Notes under the pieces: generated by a model
The model's database searches: none
What the model was told of the DNA's origin: nothing
What the model saw: only the letters and a program-made list of their open reading frames with translations
Made by a program: the position numbers and the translations under genes
Part shown: positions 26,537-34,840 of the stretch, piece after piece
How positions within the stretch are numbered: the first letter of the stretch is position 1
How the letters are laid out: each line of letters starts with the position of its first letter
Assembly (NCBI GenBank): GCA_913057645.1
Contig: CAJXOU010000022.1
Location: forward strand, 1-44,289
DNA: 44,289 nucleotides
Reading direction: 5' to 3'
Origin: an uncultured Rhodobiaceae bacterium
Lineage (GTDB): Bacteria > Pseudomonadota > Alphaproteobacteria > Parvibaculales > Parvibaculaceae

Positions 26537-27763
26537 ATGGCTGAACAAGGCGGCGCGGCGAAAGGCATTCTGGCAGGTGTGAGGGTTCTCGATTTCGGCC
26601 GCTACATCGCCGGCCCCTATTGCGCGGCATTGCTGGGAGACATGGGCGCGGAAGTCATACGGATCGAGCGCCGCGAAGGATCGGAAGACCGTTTCGTGCA
26701 GCCGATCGTTCCCGAGGCCGGACCGGGCGAGGGTGGCGAGGGCGCAATGTTCCTGCAGATGAACCGGAACAAGCGCGGCCTGACGCTCGATCCCATGACG
26801 GAAACGGGCCGCAAGATCGTCCGCCGCCTCGTCGCGACCGCCGACGTCGTCGTCGCCAACCTGCCACCGGCGACGCTCAAGGCCATGGGTCTCGACTATA
26901 AGAGCCTCGCAGCGTCGAAGCCCGACATCATTCTCACCACGGTCTCGGCCTTCGGCCATGGCGGCCCCTACAGCGAACGCACGGGCTTCGACGGGGTGGC
27001 GCAGTCGATGGTCGGCGCGGCCTATCTCACCGGCCATCCGGAAGAACCCGTAAAGAGCTATGCACCCTGGGTCGATTTCGGCACAGCCTCACTCTCGGCC
27101 TTCGGCACCATGGCGGCGTTGATGGAGCGCGCTCAGTCGGGCAAGGGCCAGGTGGTGGAAGGTTCGCTTCTTTCGACGGCACTTGCCTATTTCAACTTTC
27201 ACCTGATCGAGCAGCAACTCCGTCAGACAAACCGTGTCGCCATCGGGAACCGCTCGCCCTACGCGGGGCCCGCCGACATCGTGCGGACGAAGGACGGCTG
27301 GATCCTCGTGCAGGTGATCGGCATGCCGATCTTCAAGCGCTGGGCACGGCTGATGGGCGAGGAGGAGCAATGGTTGAACGATCCCCGCTTCAAGGACGAC
27401 CTTTCACGTGGCGATCACGGCGAACTCCTTTCGGAGCGGACGCAGCGCTGGGCGGAGGAACGGACGACAGACGAGGCCCTTGCAGAACTCGAAAAGGCGC
27501 GCATTCCAGCCGGCCCCGTCTACTCGCCGCAACAGGCGCTCGACGATCGGCACATAAGGGAAATGGGCTATCTGAAGCCGCTCGATTTCCCGGGCCTGCC
27601 GGGTCCGGCGCCCGTCATGGAGACGCCGCTCCGTCTGTCGCGAACGCCTGCCTCGGTGCGCGGACGCGCACCGGTGCTCGGCGAACATACTGAGGTCATC
27701 CTCGGCGAACTCGGCTACTCGGCGGAAGAGATCGCTTCATTCCGCACCGAGGGAGTGATCTGA
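26537..27763 (+). CDS. CaiB/BaiF-type (class III) CoA transferase family protein
   Basis: A 408-aa member of the class III CoA-transferase family, which moves CoA between carboxylic acids via a mixed anhydride. Family motifs are present: RVLDFGRYIAGPYCAALLGDMGAEVIRIE at the start (quoted in two parts in the literature style), NRNKRGLTLD, and DGWILVQV. The ATG has AGAAGG upstream. At the position of the catalytic Asp of formyl-CoA transferase (GQxVxxSxxD), the sequence reads GQVVEGSLLS, so the Asp appears to be Ser. This subgroup may use another residue or be non-canonical. A D-cysteine desulfhydrase-like gene follows 3 nt later, so the two are co-transcribed. Confidence 0.88.
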   Translation: MAEQGGAAKGILAGVRVLDFGRYIAGPYCAALLGDMGAEVIRIERREGSEDRFVQPIVPEAGPGEGGEGAMFLQMNRNKRGLTLDPMTETGRKIVRRLVATADVVVANLPPATLKAMGLDYKSLAASKPDIILTTVSAFGHGGPYSERTGFDGVAQSMVGAAYLTGHPEEPVKSYAPWVDFGTASLSAFGTMAALMERAQSGKGQVVEGSLLSTALAYFNFHLIEQQLRQTNRVAIGNRSPYAGPADIVRTKDGWILVQVIGMPIFKRWARLMGEEEQWLNDPRFKDDLSRGDHGELLSERTQRWAEERTTDEALAELEKARIPAGPVYSPQQALDDRHIREMGYLKPLDFPGLPGPAPVMETPLRLSRTPASVRGRAPVLGEHTEVILGELGYSAEEIASFRTEGVI

Positions 27764-27766
27764 CGC

Positions 27767-28819
27767 ATGCCCGTCTCGCTCGCCGATTTCCCGCGCTTTC
27801 CCCTCGCCCATCTACCGACGCCGCTCGCCGAGATGCGGCGGCTTCGGGATGCGCTCGCCGGAGAGATGAAGACGACACCGCCGCGCCTCTTCATCAAGCG
27901 TGACGATTGCACGGGGCTCGCGGGCGGCGGCAACAAGACGCGCAAGCTCGAATATCTGCTGGGTGAGGCGCTTGCTTCTGGCTGCGACACGGTGGTGACG
28001 ACCGGCGCCGTGCAGTCGAACCATGCGCGCCAGACAGCGGCGGCGGCGGCCGCTGCAGGATTGCGCTGCATCCTTGTCCTTTTCGATACCGTGCCCTATC
28101 GCGGCGGCAATTATCGCTCGTCAGGCAATCTGCTGCTCGATCGCGTGCTCGGCGCGGAAGTTCGCATCGAGCCGGCTGATGCAGACGCGGCCGGCGTCTT
28201 CGGCAAGCTCATGGGAGAGATCGAGGCGGGAGGCGGAAAGCCCTATTTCGTGCCCGTGGGCGGATCGAGTGCAACCGGTTCGCTCGGCTATGCCCACGCC
28301 TATCTCGAACTCGCCGACCAGCTGGAGGACGCCGGACTGTCCAATGCCGTTCTTGTGCATGCATCGTCGAGCGGCGGCACGCAGGCCGGTCTCGTCGCCG
28401 GTGCGCAACTGCGCGGCAGCGGGCCGGACGTTGCGGGTATCAATGTCTACCGGTCGGACAATGACGAGATGGCAAAGAGCATCCATGCGCTCGCCTGCAA
28501 GACGGCGGCGGTACTCGACGCCCCTGCCCCCGCGCCGGACGCGGTGGTGCTCGACGGCGGCTATCTCGGTGAGCGCTACGGGATGCCAACGGAACCCATG
28601 CGCAAGGCCGTCGGGCTCGTCGCCCGAACGGAGGGTGTGCTTCTGGACCCCGTCTATACCGGCAAGGGAATGGCGGGCTTCATCGCGCAGGTGATCGCGG
28701 GACTGCACGCGGACAGGCAGGCCGCCGTGTTCCTGCATACAGGCGGCATGCCCGGTCTGTTTGCCTATGAGGAGGAATTTACGGCGAGGAAGGAATCTCA
28801 GTCGCGCACGGCAACCTGA
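27767..28819 (+). CDS. PLP-dependent D-cysteine desulfhydrase/ACC deaminase family enzyme
   Basis: A 350-aa pyridoxal-phosphate enzyme of fold type II. The cofactor lysine is Lys57 in GGGNKTRKLEYL, and QSNHARQTAA is the following conserved substrate-side motif. VPVGGSSATGSLGY and SSSGGTQAG supply phosphate-binding loops. The closest characterised types are DcyD (D-cysteine to pyruvate, H2S and ammonia) and 1-aminocyclopropane-1-carboxylate deaminase. Sequence reading alone does not separate them, but KTRKLEYL favours DcyD-like. Its 3' end overlaps the convergent downstream gene by 22 nt. Confidence 0.88.
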   Translation: MPVSLADFPRFPLAHLPTPLAEMRRLRDALAGEMKTTPPRLFIKRDDCTGLAGGGNKTRKLEYLLGEALASGCDTVVTTGAVQSNHARQTAAAAAAAGLRCILVLFDTVPYRGGNYRSSGNLLLDRVLGAEVRIEPADADAAGVFGKLMGEIEAGGGKPYFVPVGGSSATGSLGYAHAYLELADQLEDAGLSNAVLVHASSSGGTQAGLVAGAQLRGSGPDVAGINVYRSDNDEMAKSIHALACKTAAVLDAPAPAPDAVVLDGGYLGERYGMPTEPMRKAVGLVARTEGVLLDPVYTGKGMAGFIAQVIAGLHADRQAAVFLHTGGMPGLFAYEEEFTARKESQSRTAT

Positions 28820-30237
28820 CCGCGCCGGCGAAGCACGTCGGCCTGTTTCTCCTCGCCGAGCGCTTCGTGGAAGCCCGCGGCAATTTCAAGAAAGGCTTCC
28901 GCATTCGCGCGGCTGGAGCCTTTGGCTCTGCGCAACTCTTCCAGCAGACGGTCTTCATAGGAAGACAGATAGGACTCAATCTGCTGCCTGATACTGCGGC
29001 AATGGCTTTGCGCGCCCAGCGGTTCGCAGATCGGGCCGATGCCCTCGGTGAAACGAAGGCACGCGGTCATGCGGGCAGTGCGGGCCCGATCCGGACCCTT
29101 CGCGAGGTCCGGCTTCATCGGACCGCCACGGCCGTACTGACCGATCTGGTGGAACGGCAGCGAGCGCACGAGTTCGGTTTCGAAGCGCGACATTTCCTGC
29201 GAAATTGCCGCGGATACGCGCCCGCGAGCCGCAAGCAGACGCTGCCCCCATTCGCCATTGCGGCGCAGATCGATTTCCGCCGTAAACCCCCTGGACAACT
29301 GAGCGAAGCGGCGGATATCCGTCAGCAATCGATCCAGATCGATGTGACCCGGCCTCGACATTTCGGACCGGCGGGCGATTTCCTCGATCTCTGCCAGGAG
29401 CACTTCACCGAACACGGCAAGCTCGCAACGGCTGATGACCACGTCGTTGCGCTGATGCGCAACCTTGCGGACAAACCGGAGTATCTGCGAGGGCTCTTCG
29501 AGGCGGTTCATCACGGCGAAAGGAACATAGAGGGCTTCTGCGGGAGAGGCCTCCGCGACCTCCTCGTAGATCGCCTTGACGATAGCGACCGTTTCCTCGT
29601 CGAAATTCGCTATCGACCGCGGTAGTTCCGCCTGCAATTTCAGCATGGCTGGGGCGATCGACAGAACAATCGCGATTTCGCGGGCGTCGTCGAAACCATT
29701 CTCGCCGCCGAGCCGCTTTTCGGCCTGTCTGCGCAATTCGCCGTCGGCGCGCGCTTCGGCGACGGCTGCGACGATGGCGGAAGCGGCAGACGCATGCATG
29801 ACGGACACCGCCGCATCCAGCGCAGCCTTGTCGCCACTCAACGTGTGGTCGACGATACGCCGCGTCATGTCCGGCAGGGCGTCGGGCAGCAACTCGTCCT
29901 TGAGCCAGCCCCACACGCTCATCACGGAGCTGCGTGAAATGACGCCCTGGCGGCGATGGCCGGGTTCCTCGTCGACCAGCAAATCCTCGAATGGGCGGCA
30001 GAACTGACGCAATGCGTCGGGCGTACCAGGCCTGTCTTTACCCGCGAATGACGCCAGCAACGGCCGCAAACCCGACAGGATCATTTCGTAGGGAATACCA
30101 GACGCGCCGCGCAACTTTTCCCGCTCCAGCCCGGAGGCGAGCTTGAGCACCGCCGGCGGCGGCAATTGCGCCAGATAGCTGGCGAGCTTCTGTCTGATCG
30201 AGGCTTGCGGTTCGGTCGTCATTGGCTTCTTCGGCAT
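28798..30237 (-). CDS. Unrecognised helical protein, about 479 aa
   Basis: I do not recognise this family. The protein is soluble-looking, with no signal peptide or TM segment, and is rich in Ala, Arg, Glu and Leu with predicted long helices (for example AAVSVMHASAASAIVAAVAEARAD, read in part, and HIDLDRLLTDIRRFAQLSRG). Codon third positions and length support a real gene. The start is uncertain: ATGs at 30237 and 30222 are both plausible, and the TTG at 30270 is less likely. It is convergent with the desulfhydrase gene and divergent from cspA. It could be an alpha-helical repeat or regulator-type protein, but no function is inferred. Confidence 0.7.
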   Translation of the reverse strand: MPKKPMTTEPQASIRQKLASYLAQLPPPAVLKLASGLEREKLRGASGIPYEMILSGLRPLLASFAGKDRPGTPDALRQFCRPFEDLLVDEEPGHRRQGVISRSSVMSVWGWLKDELLPDALPDMTRRIVDHTLSGDKAALDAAVSVMHASAASAIVAAVAEARADGELRRQAEKRLGGENGFDDAREIAIVLSIAPAMLKLQAELPRSIANFDEETVAIVKAIYEEVAEASPAEALYVPFAVMNRLEEPSQILRFVRKVAHQRNDVVISRCELAVFGEVLLAEIEEIARRSEMSRPGHIDLDRLLTDIRRFAQLSRGFTAEIDLRRNGEWGQRLLAARGRVSAAISQEMSRFETELVRSLPFHQIGQYGRGGPMKPDLAKGPDRARTARMTACLRFTEGIGPICEPLGAQSHCRSIRQQIESYLSSYEDRLLEELRRAKGSSRANAEAFLEIAAGFHEALGEEKQADVLRRRGQVAVRD

Positions 30238-30456
30238 ACCGGGCTCGGTGGTGAGACGCGTTCGCGGCAAGACGCCACCCGTCCGAATTCCCCCTCTGGT
30301 GGCAATCCAGTCAGCAGGCTAGTCAGGCATGCTTAAAATTTGGTTCCACCAACGCAAAATCACAGGGTTTGCCTGTAAACCTGACGTTAAAAAGTGCGGC
30401 TCCAGCCCTCGATTTTCGATAGTCCGGGAGAAAATTCGGTGGTAGCGTTTTTGACT

Positions 30457-30507
30457 GAATGCCATCGTCACGCTGGCATTCTTCCTTTATTCCTACACGA
30501 GGCATTC
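30457..30507 (+). promoter_or_regulatory. Candidate switching leader (alternative hairpins) upstream of cspA
   Basis: GAATGCC (30457-30463) can pair with GGCATTC at 30475-30481 (an 8-bp stem with the flanking A/T) or with an identical GGCATTC at 30501-30507, which abuts the GAGG before the cspA ATG. The two pairings exclude each other, and the second would hide the ribosome-binding region. Cold-shock mRNAs are known to use temperature-dependent leader folding. The mechanism here is inference. The rest of the gap 30238-30456 is AT-richer and probably holds divergent promoters I cannot place. Confidence 0.4.
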
Positions 30508-30515
30508 AAGGCACT

Positions 30516-30722
30516 ATGGCTAGCGGAGTCGTGAAGTGGTTCAACGCCACTAAGGGTTATGGTTTCATTGCGCCGGCGGATGGCGGCAAGGACGTTTTCG
30601 TCCATATCTCAGCCGTTGAGCGCGCCGGCCAGAAATCCCTGCAAGAAGGTCAGCAGATCCAGTACGAACTGGTCGAAGGGCGCAACGGGCGCTTCTCCGC
30701 CGAAGAACTGGTTCTCGGCTAA
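30516..30722 (+). CDS. cspA: Cold-shock protein CspA family
   Basis: A 68-aa single cold-shock domain, an RNA chaperone that melts mRNA structure. It has VVKWFNATKGYGFI (RNP1 in KGYGFI) and VFVHIS (RNP2), with the usual C-terminal EGQQIQYELVEGRNGRFSAEEL. The length is typical. The ATG at 30516 begins MASGVVKWF, the standard family start, and a strong terminator follows 46 nt after the stop. The symbol denotes family membership, not orthology to a given Csp. Confidence 0.95.
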   Translation: MASGVVKWFNATKGYGFIAPADGGKDVFVHISAVERAGQKSLQEGQQIQYELVEGRNGRFSAEELVLG

Positions 30723-30768
30723 CACCTACACCAAACGGAACGAACGCCGCCGCGTTCGAGAAGATCAA

Positions 30769-30797
30769 GGCCCTCCTCTTCGGTGGAGGGCCTTTTT
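30769..30797 (+). terminator. Rho-independent terminator after cspA
   Basis: GGCCCTCC (30769-30776) pairs perfectly with GGAGGGCC (30785-30792) around an 8-nt loop, followed by TTTTT. It ends the monocistronic cspA transcript and separates it from the YihY gene. Confidence 0.9.
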
Positions 30798-30863
30798 ATG
30801 TGGAAACCCCGCTCCCGGCCCGCAACACGCCGCCACTGGCCGAAGCACGCCGCGGCGTCTAGC

Positions 30864-32240
30864 ATGACGTCCATGTTCGGTTCCACTACCTTACTCGACC
30901 GTGCCCACGCCATTGTCTGGGACAGGCCTCTCGCCGAGTTGCCGTTCTGGCAGCGCTCGCTGTTTCTGGCCGCCCGCATCGGCTGGTCGGTCGTGCGCGA
31001 CCTGCTCGGGGGTGCACTCAGCCTCCGGGCCATGAGCCTCGTCTACACGACGCTCCTCTCCATCGTTCCCGCCCTCGCCATCGCCTTCGCCGTCTTCCGC
31101 GCCTTCGGCTTCGACAGCTGGATCGAGGCACTGCTCGCCGATTTCCTCGCACCGCTCGGCGACCAGGGCGTGGAAATCACCCGGCAGATGATGGAATTCG
31201 TACAACGCGTGAACGTCAACGTGCTCGGTACGATCGGTTTCGCCTTCCTGCTCTACACGGTGATTTCCCTCATCAACAAGGTCGAGGCTGCCTTCAACTC
31301 GATCTGGCGGGTCGAGGCAAACCGTTCCTTTGCGCGACAGTTCACCGAGATCGTCAGCATGAGCGTGCTCGGTCCCATTCTCGTGCTGACCGTGTTCGGC
31401 ATCATGGCGGGCGCGGTCTCGAACTCCTTCATCGGTTCGCTCGCCGAGTACGAAGCCGTCCGCTACATCATCGAACAGTCGAGTCGCCTCCTGCCTTACG
31501 CGATCCTGATCGCGGCGTTCGGCTTCATCTATGTGATGATCCCGAACACGCGGGTGCATCTCGGATCGGCCGCGGTCGGCGCGACGGTCGCCGGCATCGC
31601 CTGGGGTGCCGCGGGCTGGACCTTCGCCACCTTCGTCGTCAAGTCGGCGCAGTACGTCGCGATCTATTCCGCCTTCGCGACGCTCGTCTTCTTCATGATC
31701 TGGCTCTACGCCGCCTGGCTCATCCTGCTCGGCGGCTGCTCCATCGCCTTCTATTACCAGAACAGGGCCTATCTCTCGCCCCATGCGGGCGTAAGCCTGC
31801 TGACGCTGCGCCAACTCGACCGCATGTCGGTGCAGGCCTTGCTCCTCGTCCATGAAGCCTTCGAGCGCGGACAGACGCCCTGGACGGAAGAAGCACTCGC
31901 CAGACGGCTGCATGTACCGATGGAGGCGATGGGGGAGATTGCCTCGGCGCTTTGCGAGGGCGGGCTCCTCACCTTCGCCACGGGCACGCCGAGCCGCTTT
32001 GTGCCCGGCCGCCCCGCCGACAAGACCGCTCTCAGGGATATTTTCTCGGCGGTGCGCGCTCGCCGCTACAACCGGAGCGTGGCGGACGACACGCTTGCCC
32101 ACGAACCGCGCGTGGAGGCCTTCTTCGAGAGGCTGGACGAGCAGGAAGCAAACCTCGCAGAACCGGTCACCATCTCTTCCCTGATGGCCGCAAGCGAGGC
32201 GGAGCCAGACGCGAGCCTGCCTGCTTCTGCTGCGAATTAA
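30864..32240 (+). CDS. YihY/BrkB family inner-membrane protein
   Basis: A 458-aa polytopic protein of the YihY (formerly RNase BN, BrkB) family with about six TM segments: YTTLLSIVPALAIAFAVFRAFG, VLGTIGFAFLLYTVISLI, a GPILVLTVFGIMAGA stretch, LLPYAILIAAFGFIYVMIP and two more, ending near FYYQN. Signature AFNSIWRVE is present. A C-terminal cytoplasmic extension of about 150 residues contains a winged-helix-like part (WTEEALARRLHVPMEAMGEI). The molecular function of the family is not established; RNase activity is not attributed to it. The ATG at 30864 is chosen because upstream codons overlap the cspA terminator. Confidence 0.88.
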   Translation: MTSMFGSTTLLDRAHAIVWDRPLAELPFWQRSLFLAARIGWSVVRDLLGGALSLRAMSLVYTTLLSIVPALAIAFAVFRAFGFDSWIEALLADFLAPLGDQGVEITRQMMEFVQRVNVNVLGTIGFAFLLYTVISLINKVEAAFNSIWRVEANRSFARQFTEIVSMSVLGPILVLTVFGIMAGAVSNSFIGSLAEYEAVRYIIEQSSRLLPYAILIAAFGFIYVMIPNTRVHLGSAAVGATVAGIAWGAAGWTFATFVVKSAQYVAIYSAFATLVFFMIWLYAAWLILLGGCSIAFYYQNRAYLSPHAGVSLLTLRQLDRMSVQALLLVHEAFERGQTPWTEEALARRLHVPMEAMGEIASALCEGGLLTFATGTPSRFVPGRPADKTALRDIFSAVRARRYNRSVADDTLAHEPRVEAFFERLDEQEANLAEPVTISSLMAASEAEPDASLPASAAN

Positions 32241-32287
32241 CGCCTTGATTCGTGCCCCGGCGCACAGGAGCAGATCGTTTCAGGCTC

Positions 32288-32311
32288 CCGGTGCTTCGTT
32301 TGCGGCACCGG
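32288..32311 (+). other. 7-bp hairpin downstream of the yihY-like gene
   Basis: CCGGTGC and GCACCGG pair around a 10-nt loop, followed by TTCCCC rather than a T-run. It lies 48 nt after the YihY stop and may mark its transcript end. The rest of 32241-32451 has no recognised gene. It presumably holds the promoter of the small ORF downstream, but I could not place one. Confidence 0.3.
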
Positions 32312-32467
32312 TTCCCCGATCACGGGAATTCGAAAAGGGCGCAATACAAAGGAAACCGCGCACAGGATGCGGTATGTACCGATCCTTCACATACATTTCC
32401 TTGACGTGAGCGCGCTGCGGATTCACGCTGAAGATCCTTGGTTCAACAATTGAAAGGAGGTGATCCG

Positions 32468-32578
32468 ATGTCTAACGGTTTGCTGACACCGTTTGCCATC
32501 GCCAAAGTTTCGATCTCGATAGAGGGTCGTATGGCGAGGCTGAAAGGACCGGACACTTCTGGGGGTCTTTCTGCCTGA
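32468..32578 (+). CDS. Candidate 36-aa small protein with extreme Shine-Dalgarno
   Basis: ATG to TGA encodes 36 residues starting MSNGLLTPFAIAKVSIS and ending TSGGLSA. Directly upstream, 32452-32466 (GAAAGGAGGTGATCC) is complementary over about 15 nt to the usual alphaproteobacterial 16S 3' end (GGATCACCTCCTTTC), and GGAGG sits 7 nt from the ATG. The transcript would end at a strong terminator (32703-32738). Third codon positions are much less GC-rich than in neighbours, so it may be young, foreign, or mainly an RNA. No family is recognised. It could be a leader peptide, a secreted or modified peptide precursor, or a dual-function small RNA. Confidence 0.5.
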   Translation: MSNGLLTPFAIAKVSISIEGRMARLKGPDTSGGLSA

Positions 32579-32702
32579 GCCTTTATCCTTCATCGCCGCA
32601 CCGGCTGACGGCGCGGCGACTCTTCGAGCGGAATAGATTGGTGCAAACGGGGCGGTCCCGCAGATAAAATCAATGGAGACCGCGTCGCTGCCGTTCCGAA
32701 CT

Positions 32703-32738
32703 GGCCGCCGCCTTCCAAAAGGAAAGCGGCGGCCTTTT
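32703..32738 (+). terminator. Strong rho-independent terminator
   Basis: GGCCGCCGC (32703-32711) pairs perfectly with GCGGCGGCC (32726-32734). An inner TTCC/GGAA extension closes on AAAA, and TTTT follows. It ends the plus-strand transcript carrying the small ORF. The stretch 32579-32702 also has a weaker stem (TCGCCGC/GCGGCGA) and no further gene that I can support. Confidence 0.85.
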
Positions 32739-32761
32739 CACGTCTTCGAACGGTCTCTCTG

Positions 32762-32818
32762 AAAAAGTGGCCTCACCCAGGCGCTGGTCGGGGGACGGAG
32801 TTCACCAGGGGTGAGGCC
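32762..32818 (-). terminator. Rho-independent terminator of the lipoprotein gene
   Basis: On the minus strand GGCCTCACCC and GGGTGAGGCC (32809-32818 and 32769-32778) pair over 10 bp, with an inner CTGGT/ACCAG stem. ACTTTTTC follows at 32767-32761. It faces the plus-strand terminator, separating two convergent transcripts. Two more small hairpins (32821-32836 and 32849-32867, the latter spanning the stop codon) precede it. Confidence 0.7.
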
Positions 32819-32857
32819 GAACGGCCTCTCGGCCGTCCATCCTTGTCTCGTGAGCGG

Positions 32858-33337
32858 TCAGCTCACGATCTGCCAGCTTCCATCGGGCTGACGGCAGGCA
32901 GTGCCGTAGGCGCTTTCGGGGCGCCCGCCGATATAGACGGTCTGGCTGTATTCGCGGCAGTAGGCGCCGCCCGACTGATAGGAGCGGCCGGGCTCGACAT
33001 AGCCGTAATTGCCGCTTTGCGGGTTGCTCCAGCGCTGCGGCTGGCCGGTCTGGAAGGCGCCATAGGACGCGTTCTGCACATAGGCCTGATCGGCGCGGTC
33101 GAGGCTGCGGCCGATATTGTTGCCGACCAGCGCGCCGATCAGCACGCCTGCGCCCGTCGCCCAGAGGCGGCCGGAGCCGCCGCCGATCTGCGAACCGGCG
33201 AGACCACCCGCAACGGCGCCGGCAACGGTGCCGATGCCCTGCTTCGGGCCGCCGCTGTAACCGTACGGGTTGCCGGTCTGGCAGCCCGCAAGGGCAATGG
33301 CGAGAGCGCCGACAAGGAGAGTGCTTTTGATCTTCAT
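32858..33337 (-). CDS. Glycine-zipper lipoprotein (17 kDa surface-antigen-like)
   Basis: A 159-aa outer-membrane lipoprotein. The lipobox LAIALAGC places the lipidated Cys at residue 19. A glycine-zipper region follows (GIGTVAGAVAGGLAGSQIGGG and GAGVLIGALVGNNIGRSLD), as in rickettsial 17-kDa antigen and related envelope proteins. The C-terminal half has paired Cys (YCREYSQTVYIGGRPESAYGTACR, in part), the usual ending of this family. The ATG at 33337 is chosen because it begins the signal peptide. An in-frame upstream start would bury it. It is a structural or envelope-integrity role at best, with no enzymatic activity expected. Confidence 0.88.
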   Translation of the reverse strand: MKIKSTLLVGALAIALAGCQTGNPYGYSGGPKQGIGTVAGAVAGGLAGSQIGGGSGRLWATGAGVLIGALVGNNIGRSLDRADQAYVQNASYGAFQTGQPQRWSNPQSGNYGYVEPGRSYQSGGAYCREYSQTVYIGGRPESAYGTACRQPDGSWQIVS

Positions 33338-33460
33338 GACACGTACCCCAATTCCTGATTGGTTGATCCGATGGTCACGAAGATAGAAGACGCCCGTTGA
33401 GCGAGGGCTGAATGCGCCATTCATGTGGCGTTCAGCTTGGCGGGCCGGATGGGCCGGTTT

Positions 33461-34840
33461 TCAGGAGAGGGGGGCGGTAGCGGGCAGGTAGAGCTCCGCG
33501 CGGAGCCCGCCCATGGCGGACGTTTCGAGTTTCAGTTCGCCGCCATAGAGGTTGGCGACCTCGGTGACGATGGACAGCCCGAGCCCCGATCCGGGCTTCG
33601 TTTCGTCGAGCCGGGCGCCCCGCTGCAGCACCGTCTTGCGGGCGGATTCCGGCAGCCCCGGCCCATCGTCCTCGACCGCGACAAGCAGGAAAGCACGGTT
33701 CTTCCGTTCGATCCCTTCCGCCGTCACCGTCAGGCGCACCCGTTCCTCCGCCCACTTGCAGGCATTGTCGAGGAGGTTGCCGACGACCTCTTCAAGATCC
33801 TGCGCCTCGCCACGAAAGCCCGCATCGGGCGGACATGACACTTCGATGGAGATCCCGCGCTCGGCATGGATGCGCTCCAGCGCTCTTGCAATGCGGCCGA
33901 CGACCGGTTCAACCGGCGTATGCGCACCGAGCACGTTTGCCGATGCCGCCATGCGCGCACGGGCGAGATGGCGGTCGATCTGCTCGCGCATCTGCATCGT
34001 CATGCGGCTCACGGTTTCGCCGAACGGGTCCTTGTGGGAGCGCGCTTCGTTGGTCAATACGCTGAGCGGCGTCTTCAGCGCATGGGCGAGGTTGCCGACA
34101 TGCGTGCGCGCACGTTCCAGCACCTCGCGGTTGCCTTCGAGGAGGCCGTTGAGCTCTTCGGCAAGCGGTTCGATTTCGAGCGGGAAATCGCCTTCCAGTT
34201 TCGTCGCTCGCCCCGTGCGTATCTGCGAGAGCGAGCGGCGCACGCGGTCGAGCGGACGCAGGCCGAAACGCACCTGGATCAGCAGTGCGACGAGAAGCCC
34301 CGCCCCCATCGCCGCCATGGCGGCGAAGAGCCAGGTATTGAAGCTCTGAATTTCGACATTCATTTCGGAGCGTTCGCCAGCCACGGCAAAGGAAACGGGA
34401 ACGTCATAACCCGGCAGCGTTACCCGCCGCTCGACCACGCGGAGAGGCTGGTTCTCGGGCCCGATCGTATCGAAAATCTTGAGGCCGATGTCGTTGCGCT
34501 CCGTCTTCTCGGCGGGAGAGAGATCGAGCGACTGGTCGAACAGTGAGCGCGAGCGCAGCGCGGGCCGCGGCGCCACCGGCCATATCTGCCAGTACCAGCC
34601 GGAATAGGCGAGATCGAAGCGTGTTTCGGAGAGACCGCCCTCGCGGACGATTTCGCCCTCCGCGTTCACTTCGGTGGTAGCGATCAGGCTGTGCAGGAGC
34701 ACGTTGAGACGGCTGTCGAAGCTGCGCTCGACCGAATTGCGGAAGATCGCCGAGAGGATAAGACCACCCGCGACGAGCGCGATGGCGCTCCAGAGCGCCG
34801 CGCCCGCGACAAGCCGGAAGGCGAGGCTGTCAGACCGCAT
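33461..34840 (-). CDS. PhoQ-like sensor histidine kinase
   Basis: A 459-aa inner-membrane kinase. TM1 (residues 10-32) and TM2 (about 170-190) flank a periplasmic sensor of about 135 residues. A HAMP-like linker (RFGLRPLDRVRRSL) leads to the H-box NLAHALKTPLSVL with His253, as in PhoQ-type kinases. NLLDNACKWAEE, EDDGPGLP and GSGLGLSIV are the ATP-binding boxes. The gene overlaps the 3' end of the regulator gene by 11 nt, so the two are a cognate pair. A PepSY protein encoded upstream may modulate the sensor in the periplasm. Confidence 0.92.
   Translation of the reverse strand: MRSDSLAFRLVAGAALWSAIALVAGGLILSAIFRNSVERSFDSRLNVLLHSLIATTEVNAEGEIVREGGLSETRFDLAYSGWYWQIWPVAPRPALRSRSLFDQSLDLSPAEKTERNDIGLKIFDTIGPENQPLRVVERRVTLPGYDVPVSFAVAGERSEMNVEIQSFNTWLFAAMAAMGAGLLVALLIQVRFGLRPLDRVRRSLSQIRTGRATKLEGDFPLEIEPLAEELNGLLEGNREVLERARTHVGNLAHALKTPLSVLTNEARSHKDPFGETVSRMTMQMREQIDRHLARARMAASANVLGAHTPVEPVVGRIARALERIHAERGISIEVSCPPDAGFRGEAQDLEEVVGNLLDNACKWAEERVRLTVTAEGIERKNRAFLLVAVEDDGPGLPESARKTVLQRGARLDETKPGSGLGLSIVTEVANLYGGELKLETSAMGGLRAELYLPATAPLS

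Noticed and set aside
32452-32466. Antisense fragment of the 16S rRNA 3' end
   Set aside because: The match stops exactly at the Shine-Dalgarno complement, continues into an ATG-started frame and has no further rRNA-like sequence, so it is better read as a ribosome-binding site.
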